Assembly (NCBI GenBank): GCA_021849425.1
Contig: JAJZSY010000005.1
Location: forward strand, 45,437-109,436
Direction: 5' to 3'
Length of the DNA: 64,000 bases
Source of the DNA: Pseudomonadota bacterium
Lineage (GTDB): Bacteria; Pseudomonadota; Alphaproteobacteria; Acetobacterales; Acetobacteraceae
The notes under the pieces are model-generated. The model saw only the letters and a list, made by a program, of their open reading frames with translations, did no database searches and had not been told where the DNA came from. Shown piece by piece: positions 45,019 to 53,940 of this stretch. Position 1 is the first letter of the stretch. Each line of letters starts with the position of its first letter. Both the position numbers and the translations under genes were made by a program.

Positions 45019-46044
45019 ATGACGAGCGGACAGACCATGCCTGTTGCCCCCTCCCGCGACGATGCCGCGCCCGCCCCGGATGAAGCCGCCGACCTCGCCA
45101 TCGCGCGCGACGTGCTGGCCACCGAAGCCGCGGCGCTGACCGCGCTGGCCGGCACGCTGGGCGAGACCTTCGCCGCGGCGATCGGGCTGCTGGCCGGGAT
45201 CGGCGGCCGCGTCGTCGTTACCGGCATGGGCAAGTCGGGGCATGTCGCCCGCAAGATCACCGCCACCCTCGCCTCCACCGGCACGCCGGCGCTGTTCGTT
45301 CACCCCGCCGAGGCGAGCCACGGCGATCTCGGCATGATCGTGCCGGGGGATGCGGTCATCGCGCTGTCCAATTCCGGGGAGGCCGCGGAGCTTGCCGACA
45401 TCGTCTCGCATGTCCGCCGCTTCGCGCTGCCGCTGATCGCGATCACCAGCCGCGCCGCGAGCACGCTGGCGCGCGCCGCCGATCTCGTGCTGCTGCTGCC
45501 CACCGCCCCCGAGGCCGGGCCGATCGGCATGGCGCCGACCACCAGCACGACGATGCAGATGGCGCTCGGCGACGCCATCGCCGTCGCGCTGCTCGCCCGC
45601 CGCGGCTTCACCGCCGCCGATTTCGGCCTGTTCCACCCCGGCGGCAAGCTCGGCGCCCGGCTGCGGCGGGTGCGCGACCTGATGCATGAGGGCGACGAGG
45701 TGCCGCTCGCCGCGCCGGGCACGCGGATGGACCAGGCGATCCTGCTGATCACCGCGAAGCATTTCGGCTGCCTCGGCGTCGTCGACGGCGAGGGCCATCT
45801 GCTCGGCGTGGTGACCGATGGCGACCTGCGCCGCGCGATGGCGCCCGACCTGCTGGCGCGCGAGGTCGGCCAGGTGATGACCACCAGCCCGCGGGTGATC
45901 GGGCCGGACCGGCTCGCCGAGGAGGCGCTGCACGACATGACGGCGCTGACCCCCCGGGTGATGTCGCTGTTCGTGGTGGATGGCGCGCGCCGGGTGCTCG
46001 GCATCGTCCACATGCACGACCTGTTGCGGGCGGGTGTCGCGTGA
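45019..46044 (+). CDS. kdsD: Arabinose-5-phosphate isomerase
   Basis: KdsD/KpsF converts ribulose-5-phosphate to arabinose-5-phosphate for Kdo in lipopolysaccharide. The 341-residue protein has an SIS domain (VVVTGMGKSGHVARKITATLASTG, quoted in part: GMGKSGHVARKI; ALSNSGEAAEL; GFTAADFGLFHPGGKLGARL) followed by two CBS motifs (VVDGEGHLLGVVTDGDLRRA, MSLFVVDGARRVLGIVHMHD). ATG 45037 has a better spaced GAGCGGA and is an alternative start. It overlaps lptC by GTGA. Confidence 0.95.
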   Translation: MTSGQTMPVAPSRDDAAPAPDEAADLAIARDVLATEAAALTALAGTLGETFAAAIGLLAGIGGRVVVTGMGKSGHVARKITATLASTGTPALFVHPAEASHGDLGMIVPGDAVIALSNSGEAAELADIVSHVRRFALPLIAITSRAASTLARAADLVLLLPTAPEAGPIGMAPTTSTTMQMALGDAIAVALLARRGFTAADFGLFHPGGKLGARLRRVRDLMHEGDEVPLAAPGTRMDQAILLITAKHFGCLGVVDGEGHLLGVVTDGDLRRAMAPDLLAREVGQVMTTSPRVIGPDRLAEEALHDMTALTPRVMSLFVVDGARRVLGIVHMHDLLRAGVA

Positions 46045-46781
46045 ACGCGGCGCGCACGCCGGACCGGCCCGGCGCGTCGCGGCCGCGCGGCGGGATGCGC
46101 GGGCGGTCCGAGGGGTTGTTCGCCACCCTCACCGCCTCGCGCGATCGCCAGCGCGCCGCCCTTGGCCGGCAGCGCCGCATCGTCGCCGCCGCGAAGGTCA
46201 TCCTGCCGGCGCTCGCCGCCATCCTGCTCGTCGCCATCGTCATCTTTCCGGGCCTGCGCAGCGGCGCGCGGTTCGGCCGCATCACCTATCGCGAGCTGCC
46301 GGGCGGCAGCGCCGCCGCGCTGTCGCGGCTGACCGGCGCGCAATATCGCGGCATCGACGCGCGGGGCGAGAAATTCACCATCACCGCCCGCCACGCGGTC
46401 CAGAGCGGGGGCGACCGGCTCGACCTCGACCGGCCGAAAGGCGACATCACGACCCGCAGCGGCTCGTGGTTCATGCTCGACGCGAAGAGCGGCGTCTATC
46501 ACCAGAAATCCCAGCGTCTCGACCTTGCCGGCAAGGTCACGCTCTATCGCGCCGACGGCACCACCATGCGCACGCGCCGTGCCACGATCGACATCAAGGC
46601 CGGCGTCGCCACCGGCAAGACGCCGGTTTCCGCCTATGGTCCGTTCGGCACGCTGACCGCGGCGGATGGCTTCGTCGCCCGCAATCACGGCCAGACCGTG
46701 ACCTTCAGCGGCCCCTCGCACCTCGTGCTCGACCAGGCGAATCTTTCATCACCTCCCGGACAGGACGGAAGCGGCTCATGA
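46041..46781 (+). CDS. lptC: LPS export system protein LptC
   Basis: GTG 46041 overlaps the kdsD stop. The 246-residue product has a basic cytoplasmic N-terminus, one membrane helix (AAKVILPALAAILLVAIVIF) and a periplasmic LptC beta-jellyroll (GAQYRGIDARGEKFTITARHA, quoted in part; LDLDRPKGDITTRSGSW; LAGKVTLYRADGTTMRTRRA). It passes LPS from LptB2FG to LptA. It ends in an ATGA overlap with lptA. Confidence 0.88.
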   Translation: MNAARTPDRPGASRPRGGMRGRSEGLFATLTASRDRQRAALGRQRRIVAAAKVILPALAAILLVAIVIFPGLRSGARFGRITYRELPGGSAAALSRLTGAQYRGIDARGEKFTITARHAVQSGGDRLDLDRPKGDITTRSGSWFMLDAKSGVYHQKSQRLDLAGKVTLYRADGTTMRTRRATIDIKAGVATGKTPVSAYGPFGTLTAADGFVARNHGQTVTFSGPSHLVLDQANLSSPPGQDGSGS

Positions 46782-47758
46782 TCGTGCAGGCCCGGCGCGC
46801 CGCGGCGCTGCTCGTTCTCGTCGCCCTGCCCGGCGCGGCCGCCGCGCAGTCGCTCGGCTTCGGCGCGACCGGCGGCCAGCCGACGCCGATCGACATCACC
46901 GCGCAGAACGGCATCGCGTGGAACCAGAAGACGCGGATCGTCACCGCCAGCGGCAAGGCCAAGGCGGTGCGCGGCACGGTGACGGTGACGGCCGACCAGC
47001 TCGTCGCGCAGTACAGCCCGGCCCCGGCGGGCGGCGGCAAGCCGGCGGCGGCGCCCCAAGGCACGCCGGCTACCGGCCTCGCCGGGCTCGATTCGGGCGC
47101 CTCGCAGATCACCCGGCTGGAGGCGGTCGGCCATGTTCACATCTTCACCGCGACGGAGCAGGCTTTCGGCGATCGCGCGGTCTATCACATGAGCCGGCAC
47201 GAGCTGGTGCTGACCGGCCACGGGCTCAGGCTGGTGACGCCGAGCGAGACCGTCACCGCGAGCCGCGCCCTGCAATACTGGTCCGACGCGCGCAAGGCGG
47301 TCGCCATCGGGGATGCCAGGGTGGTGGGCAAGGATGGCCGCACGGTCACCGCCGATCGGCTGACCGGCTATTTCGCGCCCGCCGCCCCGGCAGCGGCCGG
47401 CGCCCCGTCCGCTGCCGGGGCGCCACCCTCAGCCGCGCAGACCGACGCCAGCAAGCTGCGCAAGGTGGTGGCGGAGGGGCATGTGGTGGTGACCACGCAA
47501 AGCGACGTCGCGACCGGCGATCACGGCGTCTATCATCCGGCGAGCGGCATCGCGGTGCTGACCGGCAATGTGCACATCACCCACGGCCCCAACGAACTCG
47601 CCGGCCAGACCGCGCGGATCAACATGAAGACCGGCATCGCGACGCTGGTCTCCCGCCCGGGGCAACGGGTCGAGGGGCTGATCATTCCCGACAGCACGCA
47701 GACGCGGCCGGCCGGCGCCGCGAAATCGCCGCATTCGGGCGCGAAGGCGGCGCCATGA
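46778..47758 (+). CDS. lptA: LPS transport periplasmic protein LptA
   Basis: The 326-residue protein has a signal peptide (ALLVLVALPGAAAAQS) and OstA/LptA jellyroll repeats: IDITAQNGIAWNQKTRIVTA, GTVTVTADQLVAQY, VTPSETVTASRALQYW, DARVVGKDGRTVTADRLTGYF and GIAVLTGNVHITHGPNELAG. It is nearly twice as long as E. coli LptA (185) because of Ala/Pro/Gly-rich inserts (near 80-105 and 205-225), as seen in related alphaproteobacteria. It forms the periplasmic bridge for LPS. Start and stop are both in ATGA overlaps with lptC and lptB. Confidence 0.88.
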   Translation: MIVQARRAAALLVLVALPGAAAAQSLGFGATGGQPTPIDITAQNGIAWNQKTRIVTASGKAKAVRGTVTVTADQLVAQYSPAPAGGGKPAAAPQGTPATGLAGLDSGASQITRLEAVGHVHIFTATEQAFGDRAVYHMSRHELVLTGHGLRLVTPSETVTASRALQYWSDARKAVAIGDARVVGKDGRTVTADRLTGYFAPAAPAAAGAPSAAGAPPSAAQTDASKLRKVVAEGHVVVTTQSDVATGDHGVYHPASGIAVLTGNVHITHGPNELAGQTARINMKTGIATLVSRPGQRVEGLIIPDSTQTRPAGAAKSPHSGAKAAP

Positions 47759-48549
47759 AGGAACAGCTTCGCGTCATCCCGGGCGGCATCGCGGCGGCGC
47801 CGGGCGGCACGCCGGCCGCCGCCGCCGAGCACGGGCTCGTCGCCCGCGGGCTTGGCAAGAGTTTCCGCAAGCGCCCCGTGGTGCGCAATGTCTCGGTGAC
47901 GCTGCGGCGGGGCGAGGCGGTCGGCCTGCTCGGGCCGAACGGCGCGGGCAAGACCACCACATTCTACATGATCGTCGGGCTGATCCAGCCGGATACCGGC
48001 TCGATCCTGCTGGATGGCGCCGACATCTCCACCCTGCCGATGTATCGCCGCGCGCGGCTCGGCATCGGCTACCTGCCGCAGGAGGCGAGCGTGTTCCGCG
48101 GCCTCACGGTGGAGCAGAACATCACCGCGGCGCTGGAAGTGGTCGAGGCCGATCCGGACCGGCGCGAGGCGATGCTGGACGATCTGCTGGCCGAGTTCGG
48201 CATCTCGCATCTGCGCCGCACCCCGGCGCTTGCCCTGTCCGGCGGCGAACGCCGCCGCGTCGAGATCGCCCGCGCGCTGGCGACCGGGCCGAGCTACATC
48301 CTGCTCGACGAGCCGCTGGCGGGGATCGACCCGATCGCGGTCGGCGAGATTCGCGACATGGTGGCCCAACTCAAGCAGCGCGGCCTCGGCGTCGTCATCA
48401 CCGACCACAATGTCCGCGAGACGCTGGAAGTGATCGACCGCGCCTATATCCTGCACGAGGGCCATGTGCTGATGGAGGGCGTGCCCGACGAGGTGGTGGC
48501 GCATCCCGAGGTCCGCCGCGTCTATCTCGGCGACCGCTTCATGCTCTGA
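47755..48549 (+). CDS. lptB: LPS export ABC transporter ATP-binding protein LptB
   Basis: The 264-residue ATPase has Walker A LLGPNGAGKTTTFYMIVG (near 55-72), the Q-loop GYLPQEASVFR, signature LALSGGERRRVEIARAL and Walker B YILLDEPLAGIDPIAV, then the H-loop VVITDHNVRETL. It powers LPS extraction with LptFG (not in this window). It carries a ~25-residue N-terminal extension. rpoN, the usual next gene in many proteobacteria, is absent; a terminator follows. Confidence 0.96.
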   Translation: MKEQLRVIPGGIAAAPGGTPAAAAEHGLVARGLGKSFRKRPVVRNVSVTLRRGEAVGLLGPNGAGKTTTFYMIVGLIQPDTGSILLDGADISTLPMYRRARLGIGYLPQEASVFRGLTVEQNITAALEVVEADPDRREAMLDDLLAEFGISHLRRTPALALSGGERRRVEIARALATGPSYILLDEPLAGIDPIAVGEIRDMVAQLKQRGLGVVITDHNVRETLEVIDRAYILHEGHVLMEGVPDEVVAHPEVRRVYLGDRFML

Positions 48550-48615
48550 CCCCGCCGCGCGGATGGCGCGCATGCGGCGGCAAAACTTGTCAGGCCGGCT
48601 GCGATGGGGTAGGCG

Positions 48616-48650
48616 AACCGGTGCCGGCACCCCTGGAGGCCGGTTTTTTT
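48616..48650 (+). terminator. Terminator after lptB, 22 bases before rplY
   Basis: AACCGG (48616-48621) pairs with CCGGTT (48640-48645), with further GGC/GCC pairing possible inside, and a run of seven T residues ends at 48650. A weak promoter candidate for rplY (TTGTCA at 48587, TAGGCG at 48610) overlaps its left side, so the structure could also influence rplY. Confidence 0.75.
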
Positions 48651-48672
48651 CATTGAGTTCATGGAGCGAAGA

Positions 48673-49326
48673 ATGGCCAAGTTCGAGACCATTGCGGCCG
48701 AGGATCGCGCGCGGGCCGGCAAGGGGGTGGCGCGGGCGACACGGCGGGCCGGCAAGGTGCCGGCGGTGATTTACGGCGCGAAGCAGGAACCCTCCCTGAT
48801 CGCGCTCGACCCGCGCATCGTGCTGCGCGAGATGAAGCGCGGCGGCTGGCGCTCGCGCCTCTACGAGATCGAGACCGCTTCGGGCAAGGCCCGCGCGCTG
48901 ATGCGCGACATCCAGCTGCATCCGGTCACCGACCAGCCCGAGCATGTCGACTTCCAGCGCCTCGCGGCGGGCGAGCCCGTGCGCGTCGCGGTGAACGTCA
49001 ACTTCCTCAACGAGCTGATCTCGGTCGGCATGAAGCGCGGCGGCGTGCTGAACATCGTGCGCCACGCGGTGGAGGTGATGTGCGACCCGGATCACATCCC
49101 CGATCATTTCGAGGCGGATCTCGGCCCGCTGGACATCAACGACAACATCCGCTGGTCCGACCTCAAGGGCACCGGCGTTGCGAAGCCGACCATCACCGAC
49201 CGTGACTTCGTGATCGCGACGATCGCGCCGCCGACCGTGGTGGCCGAGGCAGCACCCGCCGAAGGCGCCGCGGCAGCGCCGGCCAAGGGCGCCGCCAAGG
49301 GCGCTGCCAAGGGCGGCAAGAAGTAA
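48673..49326 (+). CDS. rplY: 50S ribosomal protein L25 (general stress protein Ctc form)
   Basis: The 217-residue protein joins an L25 domain that binds 5S rRNA ([21 protein letters not shown], quoted in part: [16 protein letters not shown]) to a TL5/Ctc C-terminal domain ([46 protein letters not shown]) and an Ala/Lys-rich tail with [11 protein letters not shown]. Start ATG 48673 has GGAG 6 bases upstream; ATG 48661 overlaps that site and is less likely. It is followed by pth, the usual order. Confidence 0.96.
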   Translation: MAKFETIAAEDRARAGKGVARATRRAGKVPAVIYGAKQEPSLIALDPRIVLREMKRGGWRSRLYEIETASGKARALMRDIQLHPVTDQPEHVDFQRLAAGEPVRVAVNVNFLNELISVGMKRGGVLNIVRHAVEVMCDPDHIPDHFEADLGPLDINDNIRWSDLKGTGVAKPTITDRDFVIATIAPPTVVAEAAPAEGAAAAPAKGAAKGAAKGGKK

Positions 49327-49344
49327 TATCGCGGACCCCTCGCC

Positions 49345-49923
49345 ATGAAGCTGTGGGTCGGCCTCGGCAATCCCGAACCCGGGATGGCACGGAACCGTCA
49401 CAATATCGGCTTCATGGCGATCGACGTGATCGCCGACCGCCACGGTTTCGCGCCGTGGCGGAAGCGCTTTTCCGGCCTGGTGAGCGAGGGCAGCATCGGC
49501 GGCGAGAAGATCGTCGCTCTCAAGCCGCTGACCTACATGAACGAGTCGGGCCGCGCGGTGCAGCCGGCCGGCGCGTTCTTCAAGCTGCCGCCGGACGCCA
49601 TCACCGTGTTTCATGACGAGCTCGACCTCATCCCCGGCAAGGTGCGGGTGAAGCGCGGCGGCGGCGCGGCGGGACATAACGGGCTGCGCAGCATCGACCG
49701 CACGCTCGGCACCCAGGAGTACTGGCGCGTGCGGCTCGGCATCGGCCATCCGGGCGACAAGGCGCGGGTGCATGGCCATGTGCTCGGCAATTTCGCGAAG
49801 ACGGACGAGGACTGGCTGGTCGACACGCTCGAAGCGGTCTCTGACGCCGCCCCCCTGCTCGCCGCCGGCAAGCCGGAAGATTTCATGACGAAAGTCGCCC
49901 TCCTGACCAAGGACACCGCCTGA
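49345..49923 (+). CDS. pth: Peptidyl-tRNA hydrolase
   Basis: The 192-residue enzyme frees peptides from peptidyl-tRNA. Motifs: [21 protein letters not shown] with catalytic His19 and Asn9 (quoted in part: [18 protein letters not shown]), [30 protein letters not shown] with the catalytic Asp, and [13 protein letters not shown]. It follows rplY by 18 bases and precedes ychF by 1 base. Confidence 0.97.
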   Translation: MKLWVGLGNPEPGMARNRHNIGFMAIDVIADRHGFAPWRKRFSGLVSEGSIGGEKIVALKPLTYMNESGRAVQPAGAFFKLPPDAITVFHDELDLIPGKVRVKRGGGAAGHNGLRSIDRTLGTQEYWRVRLGIGHPGDKARVHGHVLGNFAKTDEDWLVDTLEAVSDAAPLLAAGKPEDFMTKVALLTKDTA

Positions 49924-49924
49924 G

Positions 49925-51019
49925 ATGGGTTTCAACTGCGGCATCGTCGGCCTGCCCAATGTCGGCAAGTCGACCCTGTTCAACGCGCTGACCGCGACCG
50001 TCGCGGCGCAGGCGGCGAATTATCCGTTCTGCACGATCGAGCCGAATGTCGGCCGCGTCGCCGTGCCCGACCCCAGGATCGACGTGCTGGCGAAGATCGG
50101 CAAGTCGGTGAGGACCGTGCCGACCAGCCTCGAATTCGTCGATATCGCCGGCCTCGTGCGCGGGGCGGCGAAGGGCGAGGGACTCGGCAACCAGTTCCTC
50201 GCCAATATCCGCGAGGTCGACGCCATCATCCACGTGCTGCGCTGCTTCGAGGATGACGACATCACCCATGTCGAGGGGCATATCGACCCGCTGCGGGATG
50301 CCGACACGGTGGAGACCGAGCTGATGCTGGCCGATCTCGAAAGCTTGCAGAAGCGCGTGCCCAACCTGCAGAAGAAGGCGCGCGGCAACGACCGCGCCGC
50401 CGCCGCCGAACTGGCGCTGATCGAGCCGTTGCTCAAGGTGCTGGAGGACGGAAGGCCGGCCCGGACCGCGATTCCGGCCGGCGAGGAAGAGGCGGTGCGC
50501 CGGCTGCAACTGCTCACCGCGAAGCCGGTTCTCTATGTCTGCAATGTCGAGGAAGCCTCGGCCGCGACGGGCAACGCGCAGTCGGCGCGGGTTGCCGAGA
50601 TGGCGGCGGCGCAAGGGGCGGCGCATGTGATCGTCTCCGCCGCGATCGAGGCCGAGGTGGCGCAGCTTCCCGCCGGCGAGCGCGAGGAGTTCCTCGACGG
50701 GCTGGGACTCGCCGATTCCGGGCTCGACCGGGTGATCCGCGCCGGCTACGAGCTGCTGGGGCTGATCACCTATTTCACCTGCGGCCCGAAGGAGACCCGC
50801 GCCTGGACGATCACCCGCGGCACCGCCGCCCCCGCCGCGGCGGGCGTGATCCACGGCGATTTCGAGCGCGGCTTCATCGCCTGCGAAACCATCGCCTATG
50901 ACGACTATGTCGCCTGCAATGGCGAGGCCGGGGCGCGCGAGGCGGGCAAGCTGCGAATCGAGGGGCGCAACTATATTGTCGCCGATGGCGACGTTCTGCT
51001 GTTCCGCTTCAACGTCTGA
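49925..51019 (+). CDS. ychF: Redox-regulated ATPase/GTPase YchF
   Basis: The 364-residue OLA1/YchF protein has P-loop GIVGLPNVGKSTLFNALT, switch FCTIEPNVG, G3 FVDIAGLVRGAAKGEGLGN and a NVEE motif in the G4 position (YVCNVEEAS) instead of NKxD, which explains ATP preference in the family. A coiled coil and a TGS domain end (YFTCGPKETRAWTI, HGDFERGFIACE) follow. It binds ribosomes and affects translation. rplY-pth-ychF is a conserved group. Confidence 0.97.
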   Translation: MGFNCGIVGLPNVGKSTLFNALTATVAAQAANYPFCTIEPNVGRVAVPDPRIDVLAKIGKSVRTVPTSLEFVDIAGLVRGAAKGEGLGNQFLANIREVDAIIHVLRCFEDDDITHVEGHIDPLRDADTVETELMLADLESLQKRVPNLQKKARGNDRAAAAELALIEPLLKVLEDGRPARTAIPAGEEEAVRRLQLLTAKPVLYVCNVEEASAATGNAQSARVAEMAAAQGAAHVIVSAAIEAEVAQLPAGEREEFLDGLGLADSGLDRVIRAGYELLGLITYFTCGPKETRAWTITRGTAAPAAAGVIHGDFERGFIACETIAYDDYVACNGEAGAREAGKLRIEGRNYIVADGDVLLFRFNV

Positions 51020-51034
51020 CCCGGCCCGCGCCTG

Positions 51035-53191
51035 ATGGCGCTGGTCTCGATCCTGCTGCCCTACGCGTTCGACGCCGCCTTCACCTATGAGGTGCGCGCG
51101 GGCGCGCCGGCGCCGGGTGCCGTGGTGACCGTGCCGCTCGGCCGGCGCATCGTGCATGGCGTGGTGTGGGACGACGCGCCGGAGCCGGACATCGCGCCGG
51201 GCCGGCTGAGGCCGGTTCAGGCGCTTGTCGCCACCCCTGCCCTGCCGGGAACGCTGCGCCGCTTCATCGACTGGGTCGCGCAGTACACGATGGCGCCGCG
51301 CGGCGAGGTGCTCGCCCTCGCCCTGAAAACCGGGCTGCTCGACCCGCCCGCCCCCCGCGCCGGCTGGGCGGCGGGCGCCGCACCGGCCGGGCGGATCACC
51401 GCGGCACGGCAGCGCGTGCTGGATGCGCTGGCGACACTCGACCGCCCGAGCACCGCCGAACTCGCCGCCGCCGCCGGCGTCGGCGCCGCCGTGGTGCGCG
51501 GCCTTGCCGATGCCGGGATGCTGCGCCCCGCGGCGCGGGAGCGGCCCGTTGCGGCGCCCGATCCCGACCACGCGCCGCCCGCGCTGTCGGCGGCGCAGGA
51601 GGACGCCGCATCCGCCCTGCGCGCCTCGGTCGCGGCGCGGCGGTTCGAGGTCACGCTGCTCGAAGGGGTGACCGGCGCGGGGAAGACCGAAGTGTTCTGC
51701 GAGGCCATCGCGGCCTGCCTGCGGGAGGGGCGGCAGGCGCTGGTGCTGGTGCCGGAAATCGCGCTTTCCGCCCAGTTCGCCGCGCGCTTCGCCGCCCGGT
51801 TCGGCGCGGCGCCGACGCTGTGGCATTCCGGCCTGACGCCGGCGACCCGCCGCGCCAGTTACCACGCGGTCGCGAGCGGCGCGGCGAGGCTGGTGCTCGG
51901 CGCCCGCTCGGCGCTGTTCCTCCCCTTCGCCGATCCCGGGCTGATCGTGGTCGATGAGGAGCACGAGGCCGCCTACAAGCAGGAGGACGGCGTGACCTAT
52001 CACGCGCGCGACATGGCGGTGGTGCGCGGGCGGATCGCCGGCTGCGCCGTCATCCTCGCCTCCGCCACGCCGAGCCTCGAATCGGCGGTGAACGCCGAAA
52101 CCGGGCGCTACCGCCACATCACCCTCGCCGCCCGGCATGGCGGCGCGCGGCTGCCGGCGATCGAGGCGATCGACCTGCGCGCCGCCCCGCCGGCGCGCGG
52201 GCGATTTCTCTCTCCGGTGCTGGCCGAAGCGCTGGAGGCCACGCTGGACGGCGGCGGCCAGGCGATGCTGTTCCTCAACCGCCGCGGCTATGCGCCGCTC
52301 ACCCTCTGCCGTGGCTGCGGGCACCGGCTCACCTGCCCGAACTGCACCGCCTGGCTCGTGGAACACCGCCGGCCGGGCCATCTGCTCTGCCATCATTGCG
52401 GCCACGCGGCGCAGGTGCCCGCCAAATGCCCCGAATGCGCGGCGGAGCAGAGTTTCGTTCCGATCGGCCCCGGCGTGGAGCGCATCGCCGAGGAAGTCGC
52501 CGAGCTGTTCCCCGCCGCCCGCACCATTCTGATGGCGAGCGACGCGATCACCACCGCCGAACAGGCCGAGGCGGCGCTGCGCGCGATCGTCGCCCACGAG
52601 ATCGATCTCGTGATCGGCACGCAGATGATCGCCAAGGGCTGGCACTTTCCCGACCTCGTGCTGGTCGGCGTGGTCGATGCCGATCTCGGCCTTGGCGGCG
52701 GCGATCTGCGCGCCGGCGAGCGCAGCGCGCAGCTGCTGCACCAGGTCGCCGGCCGCGCCGGGCGCGGGCGGCTGCCCGGGCGGGTGCTGCTGCAGACCTA
52801 CGCGCCGGAGCATCCGGTGATGCGCGCGCTGGTCGGCAACGATCTCGCCGGGTTCCGCCGCGCCGAGGCGGAGCTGCGCGCGCCGGGAAACTGGCCGCCC
52901 TTCGGCAGGCTCGCCGCGCTGATCGTCAGCGCCGACGAGGCCGGCATCGCGGATGCGGCCGCGGCCGCCCTCGCCCGCACCCAGCCGCAGGCGGGCGTGC
53001 AGGTGCTCGGCCCCGCGCCCGCGCCCTTCGCCATGCTGCGCGGCCGGCACCGCCGCCGCCTGCTGCTGCGCGCCGCGCGCGGGGTTGCGGTGCAGACGGT
53101 GCTGCGCGACTGGCTGGCCCGCGCCCGCGCCGGGGGGCTGCCCCGCGCCGCACGGGTCGATATCGACGTCGATCCGATCTCATTCCTGTGA
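51035..53191 (+). CDS. priA: Primosomal protein N' (PriA helicase)
   Basis: The 718-residue helicase restarts stalled replication forks. It has an N-terminal 3'-DNA-binding domain (ILLPYAFDAAFTYEV, VPLGRRIVHGVVW), Walker A LEGVTGAGKTEVF (near 211), LIVVDEEHEAAYKQEDG (DEEH near 307) and ILASATPSLESAVNA. The zinc sites follow in CRGCGHRLTCPNC and CHHCGH with CPEC. IGTQMIAKGWHFPDL and VAGRAGRG are helicase motifs V and VI. It lies 16 bases after ychF and is followed by the atp operon. Confidence 0.97.
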   Translation: MALVSILLPYAFDAAFTYEVRAGAPAPGAVVTVPLGRRIVHGVVWDDAPEPDIAPGRLRPVQALVATPALPGTLRRFIDWVAQYTMAPRGEVLALALKTGLLDPPAPRAGWAAGAAPAGRITAARQRVLDALATLDRPSTAELAAAAGVGAAVVRGLADAGMLRPAARERPVAAPDPDHAPPALSAAQEDAASALRASVAARRFEVTLLEGVTGAGKTEVFCEAIAACLREGRQALVLVPEIALSAQFAARFAARFGAAPTLWHSGLTPATRRASYHAVASGAARLVLGARSALFLPFADPGLIVVDEEHEAAYKQEDGVTYHARDMAVVRGRIAGCAVILASATPSLESAVNAETGRYRHITLAARHGGARLPAIEAIDLRAAPPARGRFLSPVLAEALEATLDGGGQAMLFLNRRGYAPLTLCRGCGHRLTCPNCTAWLVEHRRPGHLLCHHCGHAAQVPAKCPECAAEQSFVPIGPGVERIAEEVAELFPAARTILMASDAITTAEQAEAALRAIVAHEIDLVIGTQMIAKGWHFPDLVLVGVVDADLGLGGGDLRAGERSAQLLHQVAGRAGRGRLPGRVLLQTYAPEHPVMRALVGNDLAGFRRAEAELRAPGNWPPFGRLAALIVSADEAGIADAAAAALARTQPQAGVQVLGPAPAPFAMLRGRHRRRLLLRAARGVAVQTVLRDWLARARAGGLPRAARVDIDVDPISFL

Positions 53192-53345
53192 GCGCATGCG
53201 TTGCGCGGCATGGGGTCGTATGCTACTGGCGCGCATCGCTTGAAAAAGCGCACGGAAAGGTGTGTCCGCATTCCGGCTGACGGGGCGTGGCGAATCAATC
53301 CGGGGTTGAAACGCAAGAACTGAGATCGAAGGCAGGGTCATACTG

Positions 53346-53939
53346 GTGTCGTCCGCCGTTTCCGCATCGCCGCAAGCCATTTCCCCCCAGCAGGATCGTG
53401 CGTCCGGCCTGTCCGTCCGCTATGCGCGGGCGCTGTACGAGCTGGCCGATGAACGCAAGGTTCTCGACGCCGTCGTCTCCGAAATGGCGGCGCTCGGCCA
53501 GCTCTTCGCCGAAGACCCGTCGCTGCGCCGCCTGATCGGCAGCCGCGCGATCGACATGCGCGAGGCCGGGCGGGCGATGGAGGCGGTGCTCGCCAGCCAG
53601 GGCGTATCCGACCTCGTCCGCAATTTCATCGGCACCGCCATCGCCAATCGCCGCCTTGCCGAGCTGCCGGCGCTGCTCGCGGGTTTCGCGGCCTATGTCG
53701 CCGGGAAGCGCGGCGTGGTCGCGGCCGACATCGCCTCGGCGCATCCGCTCACCGACACCCAGCGCGCCCAGCTCACCGCCCGGCTCGCCGAGGCCGGCTA
53801 CGGGCGCGTCACCATCCGCGAAACGGTCGACCCCTCGCTGCTGGGCGGGCTGACCGTGCGGATCGGATCGAAGCTTTACGACACCAGTTTGAAATCGCGC
53901 CTGCAACGCCTGCGCCATGTGATGAAGGGAGCCGCCTGA
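53346..53939 (+). CDS. atpH: ATP synthase F1 subunit delta
   Basis: Start GTG 53346 gives a 197-residue delta subunit with an extended N-terminus (about 20 residues), then [20 protein letters not shown] and [19 protein letters not shown]. The C-terminal [32 protein letters not shown] (quoted in part: [18 protein letters not shown]) is the family signature. It links F1 to the peripheral stalk. First gene of atpHAGDC; 154 bases separate it from priA and should hold the promoter, though none is obvious. Confidence 0.96.
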   Translation: MSSAVSASPQAISPQQDRASGLSVRYARALYELADERKVLDAVVSEMAALGQLFAEDPSLRRLIGSRAIDMREAGRAMEAVLASQGVSDLVRNFIGTAIANRRLAELPALLAGFAAYVAGKRGVVAADIASAHPLTDTQRAQLTARLAEAGYGRVTIRETVDPSLLGGLTVRIGSKLYDTSLKSRLQRLRHVMKGAA

Positions 53940-53940
53940 T

